Shown here: positions 16,101-25,846 of the stretch, one piece after another
Layout of the letters: each line of letters begins with the position of its first letter
Numbering within the stretch: position 1 is the first letter of the stretch
Assembly: GCF_964204865.1 (NCBI RefSeq)
Contig: NC_135252.1
Span: 18,435,383 to 18,499,382, forward strand
Source: Styela clava
Taxonomy: Eukaryota; Chordata; Ascidiacea; Stolidobranchia; Styelidae
Direction: 5' to 3'
Length of the DNA: 64,000 nucleotides
Translations under genes and position numbers: made by a program
The notes under the pieces: generated by a model
The model's input: the letters and a program-made list of their open reading frames with translations, nothing else
The model's database searches: none
What the model was told of the DNA's origin: nothing

Positions 16101-16729
16101 CAGACTTTGAATAGCATTTTAAAAGGTTAGATTTCAAACAGCAGTAGATTCACTGGTTACGCTTGAAAACAAGCTTAATAGATTATCAGATTATTAAATC
16201 AGCGGTTCCTAATTTTTTTCGACACATTCCTTCCTTTGACTGTTTGGAAACTTCATTCCTTCCTCCCTATGTGTAAATACTCGGTTACCATTTGTTGTTG
16301 TTATTTCTGATGGACCCATAGCTAGTGATAAACAAAACTTGCACTCTGGCTTTTGTACAGTTTGGTAGTTTATAATGTATCGATATATATATATTTCACC
16401 GGTGCATATTACTAATACTACATGCAAATATAAAATTTTCATTGCAAAAATAGGGAATTTCTTCCCAGGAACAGTTTTATCTAGTCTGCAAACACTGCAT
16501 TAGATTATCAGGTAAAATTGGAGACAGTGGTTAACAACTCTAGAAACTGACAAACATTGATCACGATCTTAAATTCAGATACCTGCTCAGCAACATCATA
16601 GATTCCACAATTTTGTAAATCTAAAACATGAAAGACTTGCTCATTCAGTCGCTTCACAAACCATGATACTGGTAATGCATTCAGTTCTTTAATTTTGGAT
16701 GTTACCAATGTCCGTGGTAGAACTGGCAT
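7143..16729 (-). CDS. Leucine-rich-repeat protein, 444 aa, 11 exons
   Basis: Exons on the minus strand are 16729-16583, 15865-15789, 15378-15210, 14775-14671, 13861-13709, 12922-12790, 12106-11997, 11751-11600, 10919-10854, 7933-7831 and 7262-7143. All borders are GT-AG and the phases join without a stop; the exact 3' end of exon 8 was chosen by phase. About nine SDS22-like LRRs occupy residues 30-260: LDLQNCGIYDV, VDLSLNELQEL, LDVSLNAIESF, LNLSYNNIRYI, LSVNKISSL, IRHNKLKDL, LNVSDNLLDTI, ITLKGNPI. An LRR-cap-like segment (ALVRETAVVIMDGINI) follows, then a charged helical tail (KIKLKKAVRESMAEG, LLDELEEQED) and a C-terminus DEVLKAVAEALREVKG. There is no signal peptide or membrane segment, so it is probably an intracellular scaffold. 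Many such proteins are ciliary or centrosomal, but I cannot name the orthologue. Confidence 0.85.
8942..9606. mobile_element. Nested foldback element inside the 2.47 kb element
   Basis: The termini AATATATCGCCGGATGAGAA (left) and TTCTCATCCGGCGATATATT (right) are exact complements, and the similarity runs on into GGCCTAAGTCACA. The interior repeats the motif CTTAGGCC several times and includes a long hairpin (9002-9217). No protein is encoded. The class is unknown. Confidence 0.7.
9002..9217. repeat. Long near-perfect hairpin, about 95 bp arms
   Basis: The left arm (TTCAATATTTTGGGGTTTTG through CTGGACTTAGGCC) and the right arm (GGCCTAAGTCCAG through CAAAACCCCAAAATATTGAA) pair almost fully around a short loop near 9100. 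Because of the symmetry, both strands show similar open frames; these are not genes. Confidence 0.85.
11168..11305. mobile_element. Short palindromic repeat, family F2
   Basis: The left end has CCAAAGTATGTGAACCAAGA and the right end CATATTGGTTTACATTCTTT. The inner inverted arms GTAGTATGTGTA and ATACACATACTAC surround a TTAGGGTTAGGCC core. It lies in an LRR gene intron. Confidence 0.6.
12363..12430. repeat. hAT-end-like fragment with a 21 bp palindrome
   Basis: CAGGGGTTCTCAAAATCTC resembles a hAT terminus, followed by the palindrome CTGGGGTTCGCGAACCCCCAG. No matching right end was found, so this is probably a solo end or a truncated element. It lies in an LRR gene intron. Confidence 0.4.
13098..13201. 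mobile_element. Short palindromic repeat, family F2
   Basis: Inverted ends TCCTGAAGTATGCATACCAA and TTGGTGCGCATACTTCAGGA flank AACCTGAACCCTAACCTG and a GTTCAGGTTGTGC return arm. It is very similar in design to 44138-44247. It lies in an LRR gene intron. Confidence 0.7.
13895..14100. repeat. Minisatellite with about 18 bp units
   Basis: Degenerate units of the type GTGGGTGCAAATGTACGT recur about ten times; the first units are in the opposite sense (TTGCACCCACATACATTTGC). It lies in an LRR gene intron. A related array with the same CCCACGTACATTTG motif lies at 58490-58680. Confidence 0.75.
14807..15002. mobile_element. Dispersed repeat, family F1
   Basis: It begins TACTCTCGTAATATGTGTCC, has the family core GTTAGGCCATA and GTTCGGGGACGATTTG, and ends near TATTGATACACATAATGG. 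It lies in an LRR gene intron. Confidence 0.6.
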
Positions 16730-17111
16730 ATTTTAAAGATCCTGAGAAATGAAACTTAATCAATTATAATTAACTATTAAACTATGAAATGAAAAGTCTA
16801 AGAAACAGAAAATATCAGACATTATAATATTGCTGTTCTTCAATTATAAAATCAAAAATAGGTTGTTATATAAACCTTCATTCTATTTCAAATTAAATTC
16901 AATATTGTTTTTAAAAGTAAGGACATTTATACAAAAAAAATTGCTCTCTCTGACATAGTAAAGAATACCATGCCTACCATTTTAGCATAATTTCCAAGGT
17001 ATCCTTTATATAAAACAATGCAAATTACATGTTTATTTTGCAACATGAAATTGCTTTTAACATTATTAAAATGTGATATTTGTTCATATTTATAGCAGCT
17101 AACTTACAGAA

Positions 17112-17326
17112 ATCGGCGCTCCAGAAGTGTGTGTACCAATGTGGAGGTAACTAATTTTGTTTGCCACATCAATTTGTGTAAAGGGAATGCAACCTATGGG
17201 ACAGAGGGTATACTATTCACTTGGCTAACGCAGACATTCCCCGAACTCGTAATAGAACTGAGAGAATGAAAATCTGAATAAAATTATGGCCTAACCCCAA
17301 CCTGGTACACACATTACGAGAGTACC
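17112..17326. mobile_element. Dispersed repeat, family F1 (reverse orientation)
   Basis: It runs from CGCTCCAGAAGTGTGTGTAC to GGTACACACATTACGAGAGT and contains the complement of the GTTCGGGGA and TTAGGCCATAA core. About 215 bp. Confidence 0.65.
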
Positions 17327-17551
17327 CAGGAATCTTTCCATAATTATAGCCTATCCACTTTGCTAATAAACTTGCAGTGAATTGATAATGACCTGAATAT
17401 CTTACCTTCAATAAAAATAATTAGTAGTCTAGTGCATATAGTGACTTTTGAGCGACAATCAATTTTTGAATATGCATATACTGGTAGTACATAACGCAAA
17501 TACATGGTTTGTAGAATAGTACGAATTCTCAAATATATCAAAAATCGGGTC

Positions 17552-17671
17552 TCCTGTAGTACACGCCCGCAGGTACTTCTAGTTGGCCTGGCTCAACAAA
17601 TTTTGCATATGTCATTTCTAACCCTCACCTGACTTCTAGAAGTACTTGAGGGCGCGTACTTCAGGAGACCC
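17552..17671. mobile_element. Short palindromic element
   Basis: Outer inverted ends GGTCTCCTGTAGTACACGCC and GGGCGCGTACTTCAGGAGAC, with inner arms AGGTACTTCTAGT and ACTTCTAGAAGTACTT. It shares the CTTCAGGAG end with family F2. Confidence 0.6.
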
Positions 17672-18411
17672 CAAAAATGTATATAGATATAAATCAATTT
17701 TCTACTATGGAGGAAAAGTTCATCTTATCAGTATTATCTCTATTTTGAGTTTCTTAGAATAAATAAAGCTATTTCTGGTTTCCAGATATATTTTTTATTT
17801 CGCAAAGATAAAATATAGAATACTGTCATTCTTTGAATATAATTTTGGAAAAAAAATGCACAATTAGTCATGAGATAGATTTTTGTGCAACATTATTCAT
17901 ACATAAACATACAATCTTGAACAAATTAATAAAGCCGTGAACACTGAACAGTTTAATCAATTGCACGTAAGGCATAAAATGTAAATTAAATATATATATA
18001 TATATATATTTTCTCTACCTTCACTTTATTAAGACCAATGTAGCTTATGTCAAATTTTTCAGTAATGAAATTTTTTGATATCCTGTTATTATGGACCACA
18101 GCCATCATTTGTCATCAGCTGTTTGTACCTATATTAGGTTTGATTTTAGGGGTAGTGCCTTATGTCCAATTTTAGGTTTGCAGAACCAAACCATTACAAA
18201 AATGGAATTTGCTCAATACCATGGAATGTAACATAAGCTAATTTGGTCTTTTTTCGCATTATGTACAAGCATCTACAACCGCTAATATTCATCGGTCACT
18301 TAAAACAATGATACCACAAAAAGGCTTTAAAACCTATTTAAAACATAAAAGAGTATTGAAAAGGACTATGTTGCTCCTGTTGGTTACATATTTCGCTTGG
18401 CAGAAAACATT

Positions 18412-18939
18412 TTAACCAGGATGCATCTTCTCTTTCAAGTCTGCCACTTTAAGCATAAGCTTGGTGATTTCTGTATTCCCATTTGTTTTTGTATCTTTGA
18501 GCTTTTGAAGATATTCATTATCCAATTCATTTGTAATTGCTCCATCTACAATCGCTTCAAGATATTGTGGTGAAGGATCATTGTAGGGTTGACTCCCACC
18601 TAAATCTGTAAGTTGATAAGTCCTGCATTTTATAATATCACCAGAATCACTTCTCACATTCACTGCCAATGGTTTGTATATGTTATTATTCACACCTTCT
18701 TGTAAGTCTAAAGCTGGGAGCTCTGTGTCTGGAATATCCCATATAACACCGCATACACGATCGCTTATTGATTCTTCTATTGAAGCAACTCCTCCTTTCC
18801 AACCCTTAGAGAACCGTCCGAATGAAAGCTTATACCCGGATAATTGACCATTGCAAAACTTTTTGGCAGATGGACAACTACAGACGAGCCTATAAAGCGA
18901 TAAGTTGCTCCCATATGCAAAATATTTAAAAGAATTCAT
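18412..18939 (-). CDS. GGCT: Gamma-glutamylcyclotransferase, 175 aa, single exon
   Basis: The enzyme converts gamma-glutamyl amino acids to 5-oxoproline and the free amino acid in the cytosol (gamma-glutamyl cycle, glutathione turnover). The N-terminal YFAYGSNLS (residues 6-14) is the family's substrate loop. GWKGGVASI (47-55), RVCGVIWDIP (61-70) and the LDLQEGVNNNIYKPL stretch contain the expected catalytic Glu at about residue 81 in the QEGV motif. SPQYLEAIVDGA matches the C-terminal part. The length fits the family (about 180 aa). The start is the first Met just before YFAYGSNL. An exon-like stretch upstream (19149-19086, MDFRAFCQEFSAEPK then a GT) could be an alternative 5' exon, but only through a weak acceptor. 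No lesion was seen. A single-exon structure could mean a retrocopy, but there is no poly(A) tract at the end. Confidence 0.93.
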   Translation of the reverse strand: MNSFKYFAYGSNLSLYRLVCSCPSAKKFCNGQLSGYKLSFGRFSKGWKGGVASIEESISDRVCGVIWDIPDTELPALDLQEGVNNNIYKPLAVNVRSDSGDIIKCRTYQLTDLGGSQPYNDPSPQYLEAIVDGAITNELDNEYLQKLKDTKTNGNTEITKLMLKVADLKEKMHPG

Positions 18940-19711
18940 AACATATGAAATAGCTCAATTATTACTGCTAAAAATGTATGATAAATAACAAGGATTAGTC
19001 TTAATTTAATTTTAAGTGTGAAATTGTATGTAAATTAAAGGCATAATGTTATACAATTCTGCAAAATTGTTCTTTGCACTGATACCTATGAAATTATCAC
19101 TTATTTTAGGTTCAGCAGAGAATTCTTGACAAAAAGCTCTGAAATCCATCTAAGTTCTGTTATCGAAGACAGGATGGCAGGCAAATGACATTTGAACACA
19201 TTCAAACATGAAAAATAATATGTCTAGACGCCTTTCCAGTTACTCATAACACTTGAAAGATAAAGGCAACAGTTTCAGGATTCTAGGCATTGATCAATTA
19301 AATACATAACAAATGTCTGCAGAATGTAAGAGAACGTTTCTATAATCAATATTGGGAGGGAAGGCATCGACTCAAATTCTAGCTCCTACAGATTTTGCAG
19401 TTTGTTGACAGAATTTGTCACAAATGATGTCAATGATTGAAATCAGTTGAATATAATTCATAAGATAGAAAATCAAAATATGAAAACAGTCTATTGCACA
19501 AAAAACCTAACAAAGAAATGCTTAGATATAAGAATACAATTTACAAGCATGGAAATCCTTGTTGCTATGGTTACATTGAATATTGGGAAGTATTCAATTC
19601 TGACCACTGAGAGGGTATAGACAAATCATGATCGTTCCACAGCACATTATAATCCGATTTGATATTCCCATTTGCTTTAATGTTTTTTTCTTAAATTGAG
19701 ATATGTAAATA

Positions 19712-19975
19712 TTATGTCTGCTGTAATTCTTTTTTAGCTGTTTCCAAACATTCAATCAGTTTATTTAGTTCCGATTCATCCATTTCAAGCGATGTAACTT
19801 TGGCATAATTCCCATCCTTTGTTTGAGTGTGTAAATCCACATTAACAAGATTCTCTGACAATGACGCTAGTGTGTCACTGGATAATGCAAGACTCAGCTG
19901 CCAGTCAAAGTCTTTTAACTGTGAAATATCCATAATCAGATCTTCTTCACAAGTTTTAAATGTTGTCAAATACAA
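19712..19975 (-). CDS. COMM-domain protein, C-terminal exon (COMMD8-like)
   Basis: COMMD proteins form the Commander complex with CCDC22/CCDC93 and the retriever subunits, which recycles membrane cargo from endosomes. The open frame ends LKDFDWQLSLALSSDTLASL, then NLVNVDLHTQTKDG, VTSLEMDESELNKLI and ECLETAKKELQQT and a stop. This is the classic COMM domain pattern with the invariant Trp and the terminal helix. DFDWQLSLALSSD suggests COMMD8, but I would not rule out a paralogue. The N-terminal helical domain is not found: upstream on the minus strand the frame runs to about 19975, with possible acceptors near 19942 and 19996 and no convincing exon before the neighbouring galactosyltransferase. 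Upstream exons may be tiny, or the start may be the Met of MDISQLKDF, which would leave a COMM-only protein. Confidence 0.75.
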   Translation of the reverse strand: MYLTTFKTCEEDLIMDISQLKDFDWQLSLALSSDTLASLSENLVNVDLHTQTKDGNYAKVTSLEMDESELNKLIECLETAKKELQQT

Positions 19976-20164
19976 TTTGTAATAAGAGACTAAAACTAGA
20001 AAAAGTTCACAGTAATGATCAAGATGAATAAACTATATATATTAAGAAAATTTGATTAATAAAGCAAGATGGCAGAAACTCACTCAGAAGTAAAGAAGAC
20101 TGACGACCTATGAGCAAAATTATTCATAATCAAGGAAGAACGAGGAGCTATTGAAACTATACAG

Positions 20165-20489
20165 CAGTGGTTCCCAACCTTTCATATATCTTGGCCCACT
20201 TCCCAAGGCTTTCAGCATTCATTGTCCCCCGTTTACTATTCCAGTGGTATTCATTGTGTTACTTTGATTAGTAGATTCCAAATACCATTATGTTCAAATA
20301 ATTTATGCTCAACAACAACAAAGTGAAAACCCCCTGTGAAATAACCTTATCAAGCAATGAAACTAGGAAGAACGAGGAGTTTTCTAGTCAAGGAAAAAGT
20401 AAAATCAGTTTTGCGCCTGGCATGTTGGTCTCCTCCAACTGCTCTGTGGCCCTCTTGGTGGACCAGGGACCCCCGGTTGTGAATTACTG
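20165..20489. mobile_element. hAT-type non-autonomous element, 325 bp
   Basis: It begins CAGTGGTTCCCAACCTTT and ends GGTTGTGAATTACTG, flanked by CTATACAG (20157-20164) and CTATATAG (20490-20497), a 7/8 target duplication. The inner blocks TTAGTAGATTCCAAATA and CAGTTTTGCGCCTG recur at 33763-34010. Short open frames inside it are not genes. Confidence 0.75.
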
Positions 20490-21367
20490 CTATATAGCAT
20501 TATGGCATGGCAGTGCATTCGGAGATAAGACACATGGAAGTGGGATGTTATTACGAGTTTAGAATCAGAAATGTTCAGGACTGTTAGTTTAATGAAAACC
20601 ACAATAACAAAGAGCATGACATAAAAAAAATTCAATTCATCACAATAGTACTACAAATGTAAAACAAAGCTTAAATTTATCCATAAAAAATCTTGTGCAA
20701 TAATATAGCAAGACCATATGAATTTTGGAATTGTATGATTGTTATTAAGACCACATATCGAATGCTAATTTTACCTATCAGAGTATCAGTTCAACATAAC
20801 ATTTTGAATAAGCTCAATGCACATAAATTCTGGGTTGTTAAAATTAGATAAAATAATACCAATACAAGTGAGACAACTAAATAAAATACTTTATCTGATT
20901 TGAGGAATCCAGTTACCGGTAAATCAATTTAAAAAATTCAAAAAAAAAATTTGAAATCCAAAACTGAAAAGCTTTGATAATAAGTGCACTAGTATAAGTG
21001 AATGCGTATTTGAGAATAAAAACACCAATGACATAAGATTTAATCAAAATAAAAGCATCACACAAACAATCCATGCAAGAAATTAATTTGAAATATAAAT
21101 ATAAAATAAATGAAACACTGTTTCAATCTGCTACAATGCATTGCTAACATAATATTACCTTGATTCAAAAATATTAATAATAAAATATTGCTTAAGATAT
21201 TTTTGAAAATATGTAATGTAGTTTAATAGTGCAGAATTAATCAGTTCACTAATTATCAACCATTCTAGCAATAAAAAATAATAAAAACAAATTTTAGAAA
21301 GTCATGTTTCCATCACACAAATAGGAAATATGACCAACAACGAATTTCAACCATAAATGAAAAATAA

Positions 21368-21373
21368 TTTATT
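21368..21373 (-). terminator. Candidate poly(A) signal of the galactosyltransferase gene
   Basis: The minus strand reads AATAAA about 160 bases after the stop codon of the beta-1,3-galactosyltransferase-like gene, in an AT-rich 3' flank. Confidence 0.4.
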
Positions 21374-21531
21374 CATCTCTTCATAAATGTAGATAAAAGC
21401 TATAGAAGACATGTTATTTTTCCAATGGACTGGATTTTGCAAGAGGTGGATGAAATAAAACTGAAGTTTAACAAAAAGTTAAAATTTCTTTCAAACTTTC
21501 TGAACTCTGCATATTTGGATCAGTTTTTTAA

Positions 21532-22671
21532 TTACTCAATTTTGGTCATCTTTGACTGAAGTTTGAACCATTCTTGCACGAGAAAATTTTCATTTCCGGT
21601 ATCAACGGACGTATATTCTTCTGGATATTCAGTCCACAGACCCATAGTTGTATTCATAACTTTACAATAAACACACTGTGATGATTTTTCTAAAAAATAC
21701 TTCAATCTAAGAAAACCTGTGATCCAGATATCATCTATCCAAAACATAGGCAGGGTACGAGACAGGTCATAAAAATCTTGCGCTAGTTTAAGAGTCATAG
21801 CATAGAATCCTCCAAAACAATAAGATGGATAGATTTTAAGAGGATACTCATTTTCAGCCATGAACCATTTGCTTTCTTTTAATCTCTTCGGTCTTGGTTT
21901 CAATCTGTAACCAAACCCACAATATATAGGTAAATCTGTTAAATGTTTATATTCAATGTCTTTGTTGAAATTATTACTGCTGTCAATATCAGGCTTATCA
22001 AATAGCAAACGGAGTCTTTCTAATTTTTCTCTTTCCATTATTTCTTGAAGGTCTTCAGAAATTTTCACAAGATCTGGCAAGACGTCATCATCCATGCTAG
22101 CATAAAACCAGTTTTCTGGAAAGGTTTCTACAGCCCACTGCATTCCAGCAAGAGTTTTATAAACTAAATTATCATAAGATTCAATGAATGTTGTTTGCAA
22201 TAAATCTCCATGATTTTCATTCTCTTTTTGCAAAGCAAGATTTCCTTTCGAATCCGATAAACCAACGATAAAGACAATTTGAAAACGAAATCCATTTACA
22301 ACATGAGCAGATGAACCCCAGGAGTTCCCGATAAATTGACGTCGTCTAGTGTTATTCGCATGAGATTTTATAAGTATGATCATAGAATAGTTTACATCAT
22401 CACCAACAAAATAGTTGTGACTATACTTCCAAGGCAACATTGTAAAGTTTAACCTGTTCCGTTTAGTTTTTCTTACTTTGTTCATAAACTTAACTTGATT
22501 AAAACTTTGGACATCGCGGTTGAATGTTCGAGATAATCTCAACTTTATTTTCTTCTGAGATGCTTTTGTTTTTTCTTGTATTTCAACCTCTTTCCATGTC
22601 AAAGATAATCCATAAAATGCAGATACAGCCAGAAAAATACAAACGGTTGAGAAGATTTTTTTCTTATGCAT
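21532..22671 (-). CDS. Beta-1,3-galactosyltransferase-like (GT31) enzyme, 379 aa
   Basis: A Golgi type II membrane glycosyltransferase that adds beta-1,3-linked Gal or GlcNAc from the UDP-sugar to glycan acceptors. There is a short basic cytosolic tail (MHKKK), a signal-anchor at about residues 6-24 (FSTVCIFLAVSAFYGLSL), a stem, then GT31 motifs: RRRQFIGNSWG (109-119, the R-x-x-x-R-x-x-WG motif), ENHGDLLQTTFIESYDNLVY (152-171), the DxD metal site MDDDVLPD (193-200), CFGGFYAMT (285-293) and IDDIWITG (312-319, the E/D-D-V-x-x-G motif). There are N-glycosylation sequons in the stem and lumenal part. Intact and single-exon, as many GT31 genes are. The donor or acceptor subtype cannot be told; Asp in place of the usual Glu in IDDIWITG is mildly unusual. 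Confidence 0.92.
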   Translation of the reverse strand: MHKKKIFSTVCIFLAVSAFYGLSLTWKEVEIQEKTKASQKKIKLRLSRTFNRDVQSFNQVKFMNKVRKTKRNRLNFTMLPWKYSHNYFVGDDVNYSMIILIKSHANNTRRRQFIGNSWGSSAHVVNGFRFQIVFIVGLSDSKGNLALQKENENHGDLLQTTFIESYDNLVYKTLAGMQWAVETFPENWFYASMDDDVLPDLVKISEDLQEIMEREKLERLRLLFDKPDIDSSNNFNKDIEYKHLTDLPIYCGFGYRLKPRPKRLKESKWFMAENEYPLKIYPSYCFGGFYAMTLKLAQDFYDLSRTLPMFWIDDIWITGFLRLKYFLEKSSQCVYCKVMNTTMGLWTEYPEEYTSVDTGNENFLVQEWFKLQSKMTKIE

Positions 22672-25309
22672 AATGAGGAAAATCCATTACTGCATTACTA
22701 CAATTATAAGATTATGTTATTTACTGATTTAGGTTCTCAGAATTCCCATGATTACAAACAAAATCATTTCTAAATCCCCATAGATTCTGTAGACTGCAAA
22801 TCTATGTCAGCATGCAATATCACTGTACCATCAACACCATTTACCATCCTGGTCTAGCAGTAAATACTGAAATATTCAAAATACCAGAATACTGAAATAT
22901 CAGAATATTCATGATATTAAATTGTTAGGAAGTGAAATGCAATGAAAAAAAAAAACTTTAAAACAGTAGGCCTAGCAGTAAAAGCATAGCCATCAACTTG
23001 AATATACTAGCAGTGTAACAGTACAGCAGTATAGTGATATAAGTCACTCGTATTACTATCTGACTATCCAGCTATTTGGATGGATTATCTGACCCATACA
23101 ACTGTACAATCCAGCAATCATAGAAACTATAGGGGATCCAAAACTACCAGAGTTAGGTACCGGTACCGGTACCCCAGAACACACTCATCATGCGGTCAAC
23201 AGGTTAGCCAATAATTTGACTCACTTTATAAACTGGTAAAAGTTATTTTATATAAAATTTGGCTTGTTGATATAGCAGTAAAATCATAAATTCAAATTAA
23301 CTCGACTCAAATATCATCATACTAAAGAACGAAATAGTACCGGTAGACCTATGTCTACTAAAAATATTACGGTATTTCAATTATTTGGTTACCGTAAGAC
23401 GTACCGGTGCCGGTAAGTGGTTAAGAGGAAAGACAAAAAAACGAACGTTGAAACGTAGGCTACTATTAGGCTACAGAGTTTTGTATGACAGTTCGTATAG
23501 CCATGAACTTGAAGGGCTTTATTACGTCAATGTGACGTAATTTTTGGATGGCGTAGTCAGGTGGGGGTTAGGAATTAGCATTGGCACATGCAATTATTGT
23601 TATTCTACGCGCACCAAAAGTACGTAGGGACGAAACTACATGAGACCCCGATCTGCTTCGGGTCAGTAATCAGTATTTTTTTTTGCCAAACAAATTCCAA
23701 TGCCAAACGGAATTTTCGTATTGAGATTTTAGAATCGAATTATTATATTTGGAATACCGGTACATATTTTTTTGTTTTCATGTTTTGGTTTTTAAATTCA
23801 AATCCCCCCCAGTTAGACTAAGGCAAATAGAATTTAAGCAAATAGTACTAGGGCAAATAGTACTTTTCGATGATGTGCCCCACTTTTAGATAAGTTGTTT
23901 TTTACTATTGGATTTGAAGAACGTCGATTTATTTGGGACATGACTGAGAAAATTGTCTGATAGTGATTAGGTCTCATTCCATTAAAAATTTATGAAGACA
24001 ACTAGTTGTTTTTTGTTATTTTATTTGTAATTCGTTAGACGCATTAGACGTTGCATATGACAATATATAAAAATTTAATCGCTGCAATTGTACAAAAACA
24101 CAGCTGAATGATATGGTGATTTATTTTTATAATTACTGTATATCAATTGAATTTTCCCGACTTTTATTTTTACTTTCTCTCCCAAATCATATATAATGAT
24201 TCATATCAACCTTGTTGGTTAATTTATGAATGGATAAGCTTTTCTTTGTGCATATTGCTTTCACTTATTTGAATTTTTTATTATTGACTCGTTTTTAATC
24301 TTGGTGTCGCAGACTTGTGATGACTATTCCTGGTCCTTCGCGACTTCCTGTCAATTGCGATGAAATCCGTTACTGTATTTGAAATGTACTGTAATACTGA
24401 ATTTGTATTGTGATTTCTTGCACGACGAAATAAACTTATTGTCTATTGTCCATTGACGCCCAATCTCGACGTAAAAAATGTTTTTGGAGTCATAATAGGG
24501 TATTGGTACAATTTCAACTTTGTTATGAAGTCAGTTCTTAATATAACTTAACAAGGTTTGTTGTTTTTTAATCAGTAATCGTTCAAGTAATTTTACTTTA
24601 TTTTATACATCTGTGGAGGCAGAATCTCTAAATGGCATTGATAAACTCCCTTTGCAATTTTAAAAAAATTCAAGATTTTATGGAGACCCTATTAACCCAA
24701 CACCTTAATGTGTCGCAGTTCAGTACCGATTAGTCTGAACGTTATGTCATCATAGTGATCTGATGCTGATCATGGGTCACTTTAATTAAACAGTATTAAA
24801 AAGATTCTTTACTTATAATCGAATCCATTTGGAATTTCATTGGTAGTCTTCGCGCCACTATGCACAGTTGCACATACGTCACAGACATGCCTTTCACCAA
24901 GTATCTCAGTGGTAAAAGCATAACGATATCTCACATATAAACCATGCACGAGATGCGATAAATCACAATTTCCCTCTATGAAATCCATTGCTTACTACTT
25001 GCTAATACAGCTGGCATATGCCAGTCATATCTGTAACAGATCTAAGCAAGTCAATACTCTGTTACTGTCGACTAGAATTCTTCATTATTTGTCATTTCAG
25101 CATTTCGAAATAATGACTTGTAGAGTACTTCCTACCACGGCTATCAGTTGCACGATGCCCAAATCATCGCGTCGTCAACTTACAGGGGGTGTTTAAGTCG
25201 GATACAGAAATGCATGTGCTACTGTTCGAGATATATAATCACCAGGCAGCCGCGAATCTTTAGCTCGCAAACTGTCACTCAACTATTCACATTCCCCCTA
25301 CTAATTATT
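22672..25309. other. Intergenic, repeat-rich, no gene seen
   Basis: It contains several short ACCGGT-based palindromes between 23155 and 23415, the second copy of the 4.6 kb dispersed repeat (24505-24665) and AT-rich sequence. Short open frames at 23588-23821 and 24978-25196 show no family motif or splice context. Confidence 0.5.
24505..24665 (+). repeat. Dispersed repeat, copy 2
   Basis: Same order of blocks as 4598-4710 (GTTATGAAGTCAGTT, TTGTTGTTTTTTAATCAGTA, CTCCCTTTGCAATTTTAAA) with an additional stretch of roughly 50 bp between the second and third blocks. Class unknown. Confidence 0.6.
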
Positions 25310-25846
25310 CTATAGATCAGTGATTCTCAAACTAGGGTTTGAGAGCCGCATGCGGCTCTCAACAACCTCTCCTGCGGCTCCCGTTAATGTTTTAAAAATT
25401 AATTATTTTCAAAGGAAATTTTTCATTGAAAACTAATCATTGACTCGAATTAAAATGCTGGAGTCTATTAGTTAGTCGAATGGATTCCCCCGTGTTTATT
25501 TGCGTAGCGTTGACTAACCTATAAGATGCAATAGTGACGCAACAGTGAGCGTTTTCGCGGCCAATCGAACACTTTTTACTTGGAAAGATTTTTAGACATG
25601 GCTGTAATCATTGGCTTGCTTTCGTGGATTTTCAGTTTTTGTCGCATTTCCAGATCTTATGTATAAATCAAATAACTCGATGATTATTTTAATTTCTATA
25701 GCATTTTAATTTTGTTCCAGTAATCGAAAATAGTCTCGAAAAATGTGGCGATCATCTCAAGCAGCTACTGCACCTTGCATCCTCAACGATTACGACCCGC
25801 TTTGAAAACTTATCAGAAATCAAAGCCTAAATAAATAGCTGTTCGG

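Larger units (their letters stand above)
16730..18411. other. Intergenic region upstream of the LRR gene
   Basis: It holds an F1 repeat (17112-17326), a palindromic repeat (17552-17671) and an AT dinucleotide run (about 17991-18010). The LRR gene promoter must lie at its left edge, but no recognisable TATA or initiator is distinctive in this AT-rich sequence. AATAAA on the minus strand near 18024 could serve the gamma-glutamylcyclotransferase transcript. Confidence 0.4.
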
